In this document: piece after piece, positions 7,436 to 15,160 of the stretch
Layout: the number at the start of each line of letters is the position of its first letter
Position numbering within the stretch: position 1 is the stretch's first letter
Source: JBDHZK01 sp039811865
GTDB lineage: Bacteria; Actinomycetota; Actinomycetes; Propionibacteriales; Propionibacteriaceae
NCBI GenBank assembly: GCA_039811865.1
Contig: JBDHZK010000061.1
Span: 1 to 16,096 of the forward strand
Reading direction: 5' to 3'
Length of the DNA stretch: 16,096 nt
Translations under genes and position numbers: made by a program
Notes under the pieces: model-generated
Told to the model about the DNA's origin: nothing
The model's input: the letters and a program-made list of their open reading frames with translations, nothing else
Database searches by the model: none

Positions 7436-8236
7436 TTGTCCGATGTCATGGCCGGTCTTTCCATCGACGTGATCACGCGAACGGACATCGGCCATTGGCG
7501 ACGCGTAAACGAGGATCGAGTGATCGGCTCGCGCAGTTTGTGCGTGGTTGCCGACGGAATGGGTGGACACGCCGCCGGTGAGGTGGCCAGCGACCTTTTG
7601 ATGAGCCGCCTCGCGCCGCTTTCGGTGGTTCCCGCGCCTAGCCCGGAGGCATTGCTGGCCGCGATTCGGCAGGCCAACGAGGACGTCTTGGCGCATGGCC
7701 GCAACAACCCCACCTCGGCGGGTCTCGGTTGCACTTTTGCCGGGGTCCTGGCCGTGCGCGTTGGGGAGGAGCCGCACTGGGCCGTTTTCAACGTGGGCGA
7801 CTGCCGCGTCTATCTTTACGCGGACGGACGGTTGAGCCGGGCCACCACCGATCATTCCCACGTTGGCGAGTTGGTCGCGGTAGGGGTGCTGTCCGAGGAC
7901 GAGGCGCGCCGACATCGACTACGCAATGTCGTCACCCGTTCGCTCGGCACCGAGCCTGCCCCAATAGTCGATATCGGATTGCTCCCGATCAGACCGGGAG
8001 TGAGATTGCTCGTCTGCTCCGACGGGCTCCATGGCGAGTTGCCCGACGAACAGATCGGGAGCTTGCTGGCCATTGCCGACCGGGACTCTTGCGCCGATTC
8101 GTTGCTGGCCGCCGCGTTGGCCGCCGGCGGGCGCGACAACGTCACGCTCGGCCTCGTCACGGTGGGCGGGCCAGGCGACGCTGGCGCCGCCGAGATCACG
8201 CGCTCGCGGCCGGATCGCCAGGCGTCGGATGCCTGA
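7436..8236 (+). CDS. PP2C-family serine/threonine protein phosphatase (PstP/Stp-like)
   Basis: A 266-residue soluble metal-dependent phosphatase. Motifs in order are DIGHWRRVNEDRV (17-29), VVADGMGGHAAGEVAS with the metal aspartate D40, FNVGDCRVYL, DHSHVGELVAVG, NVVTRSLG, LLVCSDGLHGEL and GGRDNVTLGLV. All expected metal-binding positions are present. Unlike PstP of mycobacteria it has no membrane segment. The start is taken as TTG 7436 because GGGGGAGG sits seven bases upstream; ATG 7448 is the alternative but lies 19 bases from that site, and the earlier TTG 7412 has no proper spacing. It should reverse kinase marks on FHA-partner proteins and the secretion ATPase. Its stop overlaps the FHA gene start (ATGCCTGA), so the two are coupled. 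The pairing with the kinase at 1-1624 is inferred from position and family. Confidence 0.92.
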   Translation: MSDVMAGLSIDVITRTDIGHWRRVNEDRVIGSRSLCVVADGMGGHAAGEVASDLLMSRLAPLSVVPAPSPEALLAAIRQANEDVLAHGRNNPTSAGLGCTFAGVLAVRVGEEPHWAVFNVGDCRVYLYADGRLSRATTDHSHVGELVAVGVLSEDEARRHRLRNVVTRSLGTEPAPIVDIGLLPIRPGVRLLVCSDGLHGELPDEQIGSLLAIADRDSCADSLLAAALAAGGRDNVTLGLVTVGGPGDAGAAEITRSRPDRQASDA

Positions 8237-9425
8237 CCTGGGTGCGATCTTCGCCTACTCGCCGGGGGCGCGAATCCTTGCCGTCGACGGCGAGGTGGCG
8301 GTGCTGGTCGACGCCGAGCCGCAAGCCGAGGACGTCCTGACCGCCCTGCTGGCCGCGGACAGCCCAGAGGCCCTGCGATCGCTCGGTTCCGGCTTAGCTC
8401 CCACAGCGCCAGGGGTTGCGATCTTGGAGCGAAGACCTGCGGGTGCCCTGGCTCGCGCGTTCGGGACGATTGGGCTGACCATGGGTGGGGAAAGCGTTGC
8501 GGACGCAGACGGTTGGAGCGCGTGCCGCCAGTCGATCATGGCGGGCCGGCCAACCACCCCCTGGCTGCCGATCTGGCGGGGAGTCGTCCTGGCCGACGCA
8601 GTGCTCAGCCGCGAGGTGGGCCTCGAAGAACCACCTGCCTCGGACGGACCGGGCATTCGGGCCGGCCAAAGCGAGGAGCCGGGTGCGTCAGTGAGCGCGG
8701 CGTCCCCTGTCTTCGGCGAGGAAGAAGCCGCGGCGAAGGAGCCGACGCTGATCAGCTCTGCGCCACGGCTCGACTCCGGCCCCGACGCGCTCGAGTTCGA
8801 TCCGCTGACCGACGAGCAGAGCCTGACCAGCTATGACCATCTGTTCGGCATGACCCAACGTCCACCGGCACCGGCACGGGTGGACGGACCGGCACCCGGC
8901 GGCTCAGCCCGCCCCGAGAGCGCCGCTCCCGCCGCAGCCGGGTCCAATGGCGCAGCGGGCGGAGTCGTCACGGTGGTCGCCGCCCGGTGCCCCCTGGGAC
9001 ACCTCACCTCCGCGTACTCGCCCACTTGCCGGGTTTGCGGCGCGAGCGTCCTGGAGCAGCAGCCGTTCGAGGCTCAGCGTCCGGTGCTGGGCAAGCTGGT
9101 GCTGTCCTCCGGCGGGGTCGTCCCGCTGGACCGGCCCGTAATCATGGGACGAAACCCCAGCCTCCCTTCCGGCTACGAAGGCGAGTTGCCCCATCTGGTC
9201 AAGCTCCCCGATCCGGGGCGGGACATTTCCAGTCAGCACCTGGAGGTCCGGCTCGACTTCTGGCACGTGATCCTGCGCGACCTCCGCTCGACCAACGGAA
9301 CCCAGGTGACGCCGCGGGGCGGCGTCCCCTTCCGGCTGAGGCCGCACGATCCGATCGTCATCGAGCCAGGGTCGGTCGTCAGCCTCGCCGGGGTCTTGTC
9401 CTTTAGATACGAAGTGTCGGCATGA
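8229..9425 (+). CDS. Zinc-ribbon and FHA-domain protein of a type VII secretion locus
   Basis: A 398-residue soluble protein in three parts. Residues 1-135 form an unrecognised globular domain, starting MPDLGAIFAYSPGARILAV. Residues 136-245 are an Ala/Pro/Glu-rich linker. A small zinc-binding module follows (C254 and H258 in CPLGH, C267 and C270 in CRVCG). The C-terminus is an FHA domain (about 287-395) with the expected GR turn in IMGRNPS, the phosphothreonine-binding SSQH (334-337) and STNGT. FHA domains read phosphothreonine, so this protein probably links the kinase/phosphatase pair to the secretion ATPase encoded next, with which it shares an ATGA overlap. The N-terminal domain might have its own role; I see no catalytic motif. 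The FHA call is firm and the adaptor role is inference. Confidence 0.88.
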   Translation: MPDLGAIFAYSPGARILAVDGEVAVLVDAEPQAEDVLTALLAADSPEALRSLGSGLAPTAPGVAILERRPAGALARAFGTIGLTMGGESVADADGWSACRQSIMAGRPTTPWLPIWRGVVLADAVLSREVGLEEPPASDGPGIRAGQSEEPGASVSAASPVFGEEEAAAKEPTLISSAPRLDSGPDALEFDPLTDEQSLTSYDHLFGMTQRPPAPARVDGPAPGGSARPESAAPAAAGSNGAAGGVVTVVAARCPLGHLTSAYSPTCRVCGASVLEQQPFEAQRPVLGKLVLSSGGVVPLDRPVIMGRNPSLPSGYEGELPHLVKLPDPGRDISSQHLEVRLDFWHVILRDLRSTNGTQVTPRGGVPFRLRPHDPIVIEPGSVVSLAGVLSFRYEVSA

Positions 9426-12400
9426 GACTCAAGCTCACCTATCGAAGACAGGGGGGCAAGGCGGTCGACATCCTGGTCACTTGTGATGCCGCCGCCAAGG
9501 TCAGCGATGTCGCCGAGTTCCTGGTCGCCGCCGACCCCTTCGGGCCGCCTCCCGGACGATCCGGCTTGCCCACCTTGGCGATTCAGGATCGCCAGACGCG
9601 TGTCCTGGACCCGAGAGCGCTGGTCGCCGAGTCGGGGATCCGCTCCGGCGACTGCGTCGGGGTCGTCCGTGGGGCCTACGCCGCCCCCCAGCGCGAGAGT
9701 GCGGCGGCCACACTGCGTGTGGTTACCGGGCCCGACCGAGGCAAGGAATTTCCGTTGCGCCGCGGCAGCAACCTCATCGGCCGAACGAACGATTGCCTGG
9801 TCGTGCTGACCGACCCGATGGTTTCTCGGGAGCACGCCCGCATCAACGTCAGCGAGGACATCGAGGTGATCGATCTCGCCTCCGCCAACGGCGTCACGGT
9901 GGGCGGCGCCTCGGTCGAGCGGGCCGTCCTCAAATCGGGGGATCAGGTCACTCTCGGTGACACTTCCTTCGTCGTCCGGCTGCAGCAAACCACTGGCGCG
10001 GGGATCGACGGCGCGTCCACGCCGTTCATCCGCTCGCCGCGATTGGCGCCGGTCTACGTCGGCCGCAAGTTCGTCGTCCCCGAGCTGCCCGAGCGTCCGC
10101 CGAGGCAGCCGTTCCCGCTGCTGACGATCTTGGCGCCGGCCATCATGGGTGTCGCGCTCTACTTCGTCACCCGGGACGTCAACAGCCTGCTGTTCATCGC
10201 GTTCAGCCCCATTCTCGCCATCGGCTCCTGGCTGGAGCAGTGGTTCGCCGGGCGCAAGGTCTCCAAGACGGCGCGCAAGGCGTTCGATGCAGACCTCGCG
10301 ACGATGATCGAAGAGGCGGACGCGGATCGCGCCCACGAGGTGCGCAGCCGCTGGGCCGAAAGCCCTGGGGTGCAGGAGTGTCTGAACGCGGCCCAGACCT
10401 TGTCTTCCTTGCTGTGGTGCCGACGCCCGGACGCGCCGGGGTTCGCGGAGTTCCGCCTCGGACTCGGCGAGCAGCCGTCCCGATCGACGTTGGAACTGCC
10501 GCAAGCCAACCGAGCGCCACGAGATCTGTTGGCCGAGGTGCATGCATCGGTCGCCCGGCTCGCATTGGTCGACCCCGTGCCGGTGAACGTGAGCCCGGCC
10601 CAGGTGGGTGGTGTGGGCTTCGCCGGGCCGCGCAGCCTGGCGCTGAGCTGCGCCCGCGCCGTCCTGGTCCAGGCAGCGGCGCTGCACTCGCCGACCGACC
10701 TGCAGATCGCCGCCGTCGCGTCCTCTCGCACGTCGTCGGACTGGGAGTGGCTCAAGTGGCTTCCGCACTGCACCCCGTCGGCTTCGTTCACCTCCGGAAA
10801 GCACCTCGTCTCGCTTGGGCCGGGCGCCTCGGCGCTGGTCGGCGATCTCGAGGCGCTGATCGAGCGCCGGGCCGGAGCCGGTGGGCATGCTAACGCTGGC
10901 AACGCAGCGACGCGGCTGCCCGTGGTGCTGCTGCTGGTGGAGAGCGACGCGCCGGTGGAGTTCGCCCGCCTGGTCGATATCGCCGAACGAGGCTGGCGGC
11001 ACGGGGTCTACGTGGTCTGGGTGGCCCCGGCGACGAACTTCCTGCCCGCGTCCTGCCGAATCGTCGTAGAGGCGACCGAGCGAGCCGCCGGAGCGGTCTG
11101 GTATCTGCGTGAGGGGACGCAGGTGGCCCCGGTGGACGTCGAGGTCTGCGGCGCGGACGAGGCGGTCGCCTTCGCCCAACGGGTCTCGCCGCTGGTTGAT
11201 CTCGCCTCGCGCTCGCAGGACGCCTCCGACCTGCCCGGCTCGGTGAATCTGTTGTCGCTGCTCGGACCGGAGCTGGCCAGCGAGCCCAACTCGGTGCTGG
11301 AGCGCTGGCTGCAGAACCGGTCGGTCCTGAGCGGGCCGAAGGCCCCCGCTGAGTTGCCGAAGAAGACCGGAAACCTCCGCGCGATCGTGGGTCAAAGCGC
11401 CGCCGGGATCCACTCGCTCGACCTGCGCACGGACGGACCGCACGCGCTTGTCGGCGGGACCACCGGTTCCGGCAAGAGCGAGCTGCTGCAGACCTGGATC
11501 TTGTCGATGGCGGTGAGCCACAGCCCGCAGCGGCTCAACTTCCTGCTCGTGGACTACAAGGGCGGATCGGCCTTCGCCGACTGCGAGCGGCTGCCGCACA
11601 CCGTCGGCCAGGTGACCGACCTCAACCCAAACGGCGTCCGCCGGGCGCTGACGTCCCTGGGAGCGGAGTTGCGCTACCGGGAGCACCTGCTGACGCGTTT
11701 CACGGCCAAGGATCTTCAGACGCTGGAGAAGTCCCACCCCGGAGAGGCGCCGCCGAGCCTGGTGATCGTGGTGGACGAGTTCGCGGCGCTGGTGACCGAG
11801 GTGCCCGAGTTCGTGGACGGGGTCGTCAACGTTGCCCAGCGCGGGCGTTCGCTCGGGCTGCACCTGATCTTGGCCACGCAGCGTCCGGCGGGGGTGATCA
11901 AGGACAACCTGCGGGCAAACACGAACCTGCGCCTCGCCTTGCGCATGGCCGATGTCGAAGACAGCTCGGACGTCCTCGGCTCGCCCGACGCCGCCTATTT
12001 CGATGCGTCGCTGCCGGGGCGTTCGGTCTCCAAGACGGGCCCGGGACGACTGGTTCCATTCCAGTCCGGCTATGTGGGAGGGCACACCGGCGCGTTGGCG
12101 GAACGGGCCGAGGTGGCCGTCCGCACCCTCGGGTTCGGCCAAACCCAGGCCTGGGAGGAACCGGAGGATCACGTCACCGTCGGCGACCCCGGGCCCGTGG
12201 ACATCGTGCGCGTGGTGAACACCGCTGTCGCCGCCTTCGAAGTTACCGAGCTGGCGCCGCCCCGCAAGCCGTGGCTGCCCGACTTGCTGCCGAGGTACAA
12301 CCTCGCCGAGTTGAGCACCCGCCGGCGCGACAGCGAGCTCGTCTTCGGCGTCCGCGACGACCCGGACAATCAGGACCAGCCCACCGTCGCCTATTACCCG

Positions 12401-13807
12401 GACCTGGCCGGCAATCTCGCCGTCTTCGGGACCGGCGGGTCGGGCAAGAGCACCTTCCTTCGGACGCTGGCGGTCGCGGCGGGATTCACGGTCCGCGGAG
12501 GTCCCTGCCACGTCTACGGGCTGGACTTCTCCTCCCGCGGCCTGGCCATGCTGGAGGTGCTGCCGCACGTGGGCAGCGTGGTCAACGGCAGCGACGACGA
12601 GCGCGTCCGCCGATTGCTGCGCTGGCTACGGGAGACGATCGACGAGCGGGCCGCCCGGTATGCGGTCGTGAACGCCGCCTCGATCGCGGAGTACCGGACG
12701 ATCGCCGGTGCCGCCACCGAGCCGCGCATCCTGCTGCTGGTCGACGGCATCGCCGCCTTCCGGCAGGCGTACGAGGTGAGCCAGCGCTACGTCCTGTTCG
12801 ACCTGTTCACCAGCATCGTGGCGGACGGACGCGCCGTCGGCGTCCACGTCGCCCTGAGTTCCGACCAGCGCGGTGGGCTGACGACCGCGCTGGCGTCGTC
12901 CATTCAGCAAACGGTTGTACTGCGGATGGCTCAGGACGACGACTACTCGATGCTCGGCGTCCCGAAGAACATGCTCAACGCCGACAGCCCGCCCGGACGC
13001 GGCGTCGTCGACGGCTCGGAGGTGCAGATCGCCGTCCTCGGGTCGGCGGCAGACGCCTCCAGCCAGGCGCGGTCGCTGAATGGGTTCGCCGCCTCCATGG
13101 TGCGGGCGGGGGTGGCGCCGGCGCCCGCGATCCAGCGGCTGCCGGAGGAGATCGGACTGTCGGCACTACCGGCCGCGCCTCTGGGGAGCTTCAACCTGGG
13201 CATGGAGTCGGACCGCTTCGACGCGGCTCGGTTGGCTGCCTCCGGGTTGTTCTTGCTCTCCGGGCCACCCGGCAGCGGACGCAGCACCGCCCTGCGGACG
13301 ATGCTGACGGGGCTGCGCGGCTGCGGGACCGTCGGATCGCTGCACCTGTTCACCGATCGCAAGGCCGATCTGGCCGCCGAACCCGGCTGGGCGAGCGTGG
13401 TCCTGGGCGCGGACCAGTTCAGCGAGGGTCTCACATTTGCCGTCGAGGAGTTGCGCGCGTTGTCGGTGGATGCCCCACGCCGCGGGTACTTCATCGAGGG
13501 GCTGCCCGATTTCGCGAACGCGTACGCCGAGGCCGAGCTGGCCGAACTCATTCGCGTGGCCACGTCCGAGGGGCATTTCGTCCTGGCCGAAGGCGAGATC
13601 TTGGCACTGAAATCGTCGTACGGGCTGATCGCCCCTTTCAAGGCCGCCCGCCGCGGCCTGATCCTGCAGCCCGAGGACGCGGATGGCGACCTGCTGCAAG
13701 CCGACCTCCCGCGCTGCAAACGCGCGGACTTCGTCGCGGGAAGGGGGTATCTCATTCAAGGCGGCCGGATCCAGATGGTCCAGGTCGCGAGGGTCTATTC
13801 CGCGTAG
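9422..13807 (+). CDS. eccC: Type VII secretion ATPase, EssC/EccC-type FtsK/SpoIIIE protein with ubiquitin-like and FHA N-terminus
   Basis: The 1461-residue motor of the secretion system. Residues 1-82 look ubiquitin-like (YukD/EccD pattern ending SGIRSGDCVGVV). Residues 97-187 are an FHA domain with LIGRTNDC, SREH (135-138) and SANG. Two membrane segments lie at about 231-250 and 253-270. Three P-loop modules follow. Module 1 has GTTGSGKS (K685), Walker B VIVVDE (D785, E786) and ATQRPAG. Module 2 has GTGGSGKS (K1009), but its Walker B ends VDG (D1108) with no catalytic Glu. Module 3 has GPPGSGRS with Arg1287 in place of Lys and no clear Walker B. The FHA-bearing layout recalls EssC of Firmicutes more than mycobacterial EccC. 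In the family, module 1 hydrolyses ATP and the others bind cargo or regulate; the substrate is likely the WXG100 protein downstream. No eccB, eccD, eccE or mycosin gene is in the window. Confidence 0.95.
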   Translation: MRLKLTYRRQGGKAVDILVTCDAAAKVSDVAEFLVAADPFGPPPGRSGLPTLAIQDRQTRVLDPRALVAESGIRSGDCVGVVRGAYAAPQRESAAATLRVVTGPDRGKEFPLRRGSNLIGRTNDCLVVLTDPMVSREHARINVSEDIEVIDLASANGVTVGGASVERAVLKSGDQVTLGDTSFVVRLQQTTGAGIDGASTPFIRSPRLAPVYVGRKFVVPELPERPPRQPFPLLTILAPAIMGVALYFVTRDVNSLLFIAFSPILAIGSWLEQWFAGRKVSKTARKAFDADLATMIEEADADRAHEVRSRWAESPGVQECLNAAQTLSSLLWCRRPDAPGFAEFRLGLGEQPSRSTLELPQANRAPRDLLAEVHASVARLALVDPVPVNVSPAQVGGVGFAGPRSLALSCARAVLVQAAALHSPTDLQIAAVASSRTSSDWEWLKWLPHCTPSASFTSGKHLVSLGPGASALVGDLEALIERRAGAGGHANAGNAATRLPVVLLLVESDAPVEFARLVDIAERGWRHGVYVVWVAPATNFLPASCRIVVEATERAAGAVWYLREGTQVAPVDVEVCGADEAVAFAQRVSPLVDLASRSQDASDLPGSVNLLSLLGPELASEPNSVLERWLQNRSVLSGPKAPAELPKKTGNLRAIVGQSAAGIHSLDLRTDGPHALVGGTTGSGKSELLQTWILSMAVSHSPQRLNFLLVDYKGGSAFADCERLPHTVGQVTDLNPNGVRRALTSLGAELRYREHLLTRFTAKDLQTLEKSHPGEAPPSLVIVVDEFAALVTEVPEFVDGVVNVAQRGRSLGLHLILATQRPAGVIKDNLRANTNLRLALRMADVEDSSDVLGSPDAAYFDASLPGRSVSKTGPGRLVPFQSGYVGGHTGALAERAEVAVRTLGFGQTQAWEEPEDHVTVGDPGPVDIVRVVNTAVAAFEVTELAPPRKPWLPDLLPRYNLAELSTRRRDSELVFGVRDDPDNQDQPTVAYYPDLAGNLAVFGTGGSGKSTFLRTLAVAAGFTVRGGPCHVYGLDFSSRGLAMLEVLPHVGSVVNGSDDERVRRLLRWLRETIDERAARYAVVNAASIAEYRTIAGAATEPRILLLVDGIAAFRQAYEVSQRYVLFDLFTSIVADGRAVGVHVALSSDQRGGLTTALASSIQQTVVLRMAQDDDYSMLGVPKNMLNADSPPGRGVVDGSEVQIAVLGSAADASSQARSLNGFAASMVRAGVAPAPAIQRLPEEIGLSALPAAPLGSFNLGMESDRFDAARLAASGLFLLSGPPGSGRSTALRTMLTGLRGCGTVGSLHLFTDRKADLAAEPGWASVVLGADQFSEGLTFAVEELRALSVDAPRRGYFIEGLPDFANAYAEAELAELIRVATSEGHFVLAEGEILALKSSYGLIAPFKAARRGLILQPEDADGDLLQADLPRCKRADFVAGRGYLIQGGRIQMVQVARVYSA

Positions 13808-13843
13808 TACTCAAACTCACAAGAATTTACATGGAGGAATATA

Positions 13844-14119
13844 ATGGCACAACTTGGCATGGATGCCGATAAGGTCGATGGCATTGGGGGCCAACTGACC
13901 GCACAAGGAGGCGCTATCCAGCAGGTGATCAACAAGATCGACTCTCTGGTTCGCGACGCGCATGCAAACTGGAAGGGCAAGGACTCGGACGATTTCAACA
14001 CGAAGTGGACAGGCTCCTATCGTAAGCAGCTGATGAACTTGATGAACGAAGTTAATTCTCTGGGCGCCACGGCGAAGCGCAACGCAATGCGTCAGCGGGA
14101 TGTATCTAATACCTTGTAA
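13844..14119 (+). CDS. WXG100-family secreted protein (EsxA-like)
   Basis: A 91-residue helical-hairpin protein with the WXG turn at W43-K-G45 in HANWKGKDSDDF, flanked by amphipathic helices at about 8-40 and 50-85; a second W-x-G (W55-T-G57) follows. Length and layout match EsxA/ESAT-6-type substrates of type VII secretion. There is no YxxxD/E signal near the C-terminus, which ends RQRDVSNTL, so recognition may follow the Firmicutes type or rely on a partner. GGAGGA (13833-13838) gives a strong ribosome site five bases before the ATG. The gene starts 36 bp after the ATPase stop in an AT-rich spacer and ends just before a strong hairpin. A sample line of this gene (13981-14040) has 30 of 60 G+C against 44 of 60 in a line of the ATPase gene (12421-12480). 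Confidence 0.95.
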   Translation: MAQLGMDADKVDGIGGQLTAQGGAIQQVINKIDSLVRDAHANWKGKDSDDFNTKWTGSYRKQLMNLMNEVNSLGATAKRNAMRQRDVSNTL

Positions 14120-14126
14120 GTCACTG

Positions 14127-14149
14127 CCCGAGGAGCTCTGCTCCTCGGG
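14127..14149 (+). terminator. Perfect 10-bp hairpin after the WXG100 gene
   Basis: CCCGAGGAGC (14127-14136) and GCTCCTCGGG (14140-14149) are exact complements around a three-base TCT loop. The stem is GC-rich and very stable. It begins seven bases after the WXG100 stop and ends 18 bases before the lipase start. Only a few T residues follow (TCTACTT), so it is a poor classical terminator. A 3'-end stabiliser or partial attenuator that keeps WXG100 transcripts more abundant than the downstream gene is the likelier role. Note that AGGAG in the left arm resembles a ribosome site but lies in the stem and too far from ATG 14168. Confidence 0.7.
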
Positions 14150-14167
14150 TCTACTTAGGAGAAGTTG

Positions 14168-15160
14168 ATGTTTATTGGCGCGGACGTAGACGTGCTGCGT
14201 TCTATCGCAAACGGAATGCGCGAGCAGGCGGATGCGTTGGCCGGCGTCCAGGGGACGCTGGTAAGAATCATTGAATCAGCACCTTGGTCTGGTCCGGATT
14301 TTCAGAGATTCCGATCGAACTGGGGTCGAAGTTCTAAGTCGCTGACCGCAGCCGTCGGGGATCTGAGAAGAGCCGCTGCGACGCTCGATCGGAATGCCAA
14401 GGCCCAGGAGCAGGTCAGTTCGGACCTGTCGTTGTCGTCGCGATCCGGGCAACTCGGGCACGCTCAGGACTTACTCGGGCTTTCTAGAGCAGCACTTGAT
14501 CACACAACCGGCGAGAATCACCGCAAGATGATTCCAGAGGGCTGGCGCGAGGTCGGTTCGGATGAGTTGAGATCCATGGGGCTCAATCCCTCGGACTTCG
14601 GCAGTCCGGGAGATGACTTCTCAGCTACCCTTTATCGAAATAGCGATGGAAACTATGTTGTTGCCTTTGAGGGTACGAACCCCGGCGATCTGCGTGATAT
14701 TGTCACCGATGCTGTTGGGGCAGCTTGGATCAGCCGCCAAGGCGAGCGAGCCGTAAACCTCGGTGCGGCCGTGAAGCAGCAGATAGCTCGATCTGGGTCA
14801 TCTGCGCAGTTGGAGTTCACGGGTTGGTCCTTAGGTGGGGAACTCGCAACACTTGCGGCCGTGGGTACGGGGGAGAACGCCACCACCTTCAATTCCGCAG
14901 GTTCCAGCGGGGTCGCCCTGCTTGTGGCAAGTGCTAACCGTTGGTCACACGGCGGGCCGATTCTCGGGTCTTCTCGCATCGATAACTATGCAAATGTCAA
15001 TGATCCGCTTACGGATGCAGAGTTTATGATACCAGGCATTCCGAGAGCTCCCGGCGACTATCACTTCTACACGCCTCACAGTGATGGATTCTTCGACCAC
15101 GGTCTCGAAGGGCTTGAGGCTGCCATCGAGGAAGACCGCCTTACGGGCATCGACGACTGA
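14168..15160 (+). CDS. Putative type VII secreted lipase: WXG-like N-terminus plus class 3-type lipase domain
   Basis: A 330-residue protein with no signal peptide. Residues 1-90 are predicted mostly helical, with W40-S-G42 between two helices and no cysteine, as in WXG100/LXG-type targeting domains. From about 120 the pattern is that of an alpha/beta-hydrolase of the lipase class 3 kind: VVAFEGTNPGD (164-174, oxyanion side), nucleophile S221 in GWSLGG, a likely acid D279 in NVNDPLTD, and a likely histidine H311 in FFDHGLE (H304 is an alternative). It probably hydrolyses lipid or phospholipid outside the producing cell or in a target cell. AGGAGA (14157-14162) lies five bases from ATG 14168; a TTG directly upstream is also in frame. 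It follows the WXG100 gene, which may be its secretion partner. No immunity gene is evident next to it. Base composition is well below that of the ATPase gene (30 of 60 G+C in the line 14641-14700). Confidence 0.8.
   Translation: MFIGADVDVLRSIANGMREQADALAGVQGTLVRIIESAPWSGPDFQRFRSNWGRSSKSLTAAVGDLRRAAATLDRNAKAQEQVSSDLSLSSRSGQLGHAQDLLGLSRAALDHTTGENHRKMIPEGWREVGSDELRSMGLNPSDFGSPGDDFSATLYRNSDGNYVVAFEGTNPGDLRDIVTDAVGAAWISRQGERAVNLGAAVKQQIARSGSSAQLEFTGWSLGGELATLAAVGTGENATTFNSAGSSGVALLVASANRWSHGGPILGSSRIDNYANVNDPLTDAEFMIPGIPRAPGDYHFYTPHSDGFFDHGLEGLEAAIEEDRLTGIDD

Noticed and set aside
9233..12568. Open frame of more than 1100 codons on the minus strand
   Set aside because: It lies antisense to the secretion ATPase and FHA genes, which have clear domains. 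Long antisense frames are expected in GC-rich DNA; the translation is Arg/Gly/His-rich with no domain.
12271..13872. 533-codon plus-strand frame overlapping the ATPase
   Set aside because: Arg-rich translation in the wrong frame of a gene with intact P-loops.
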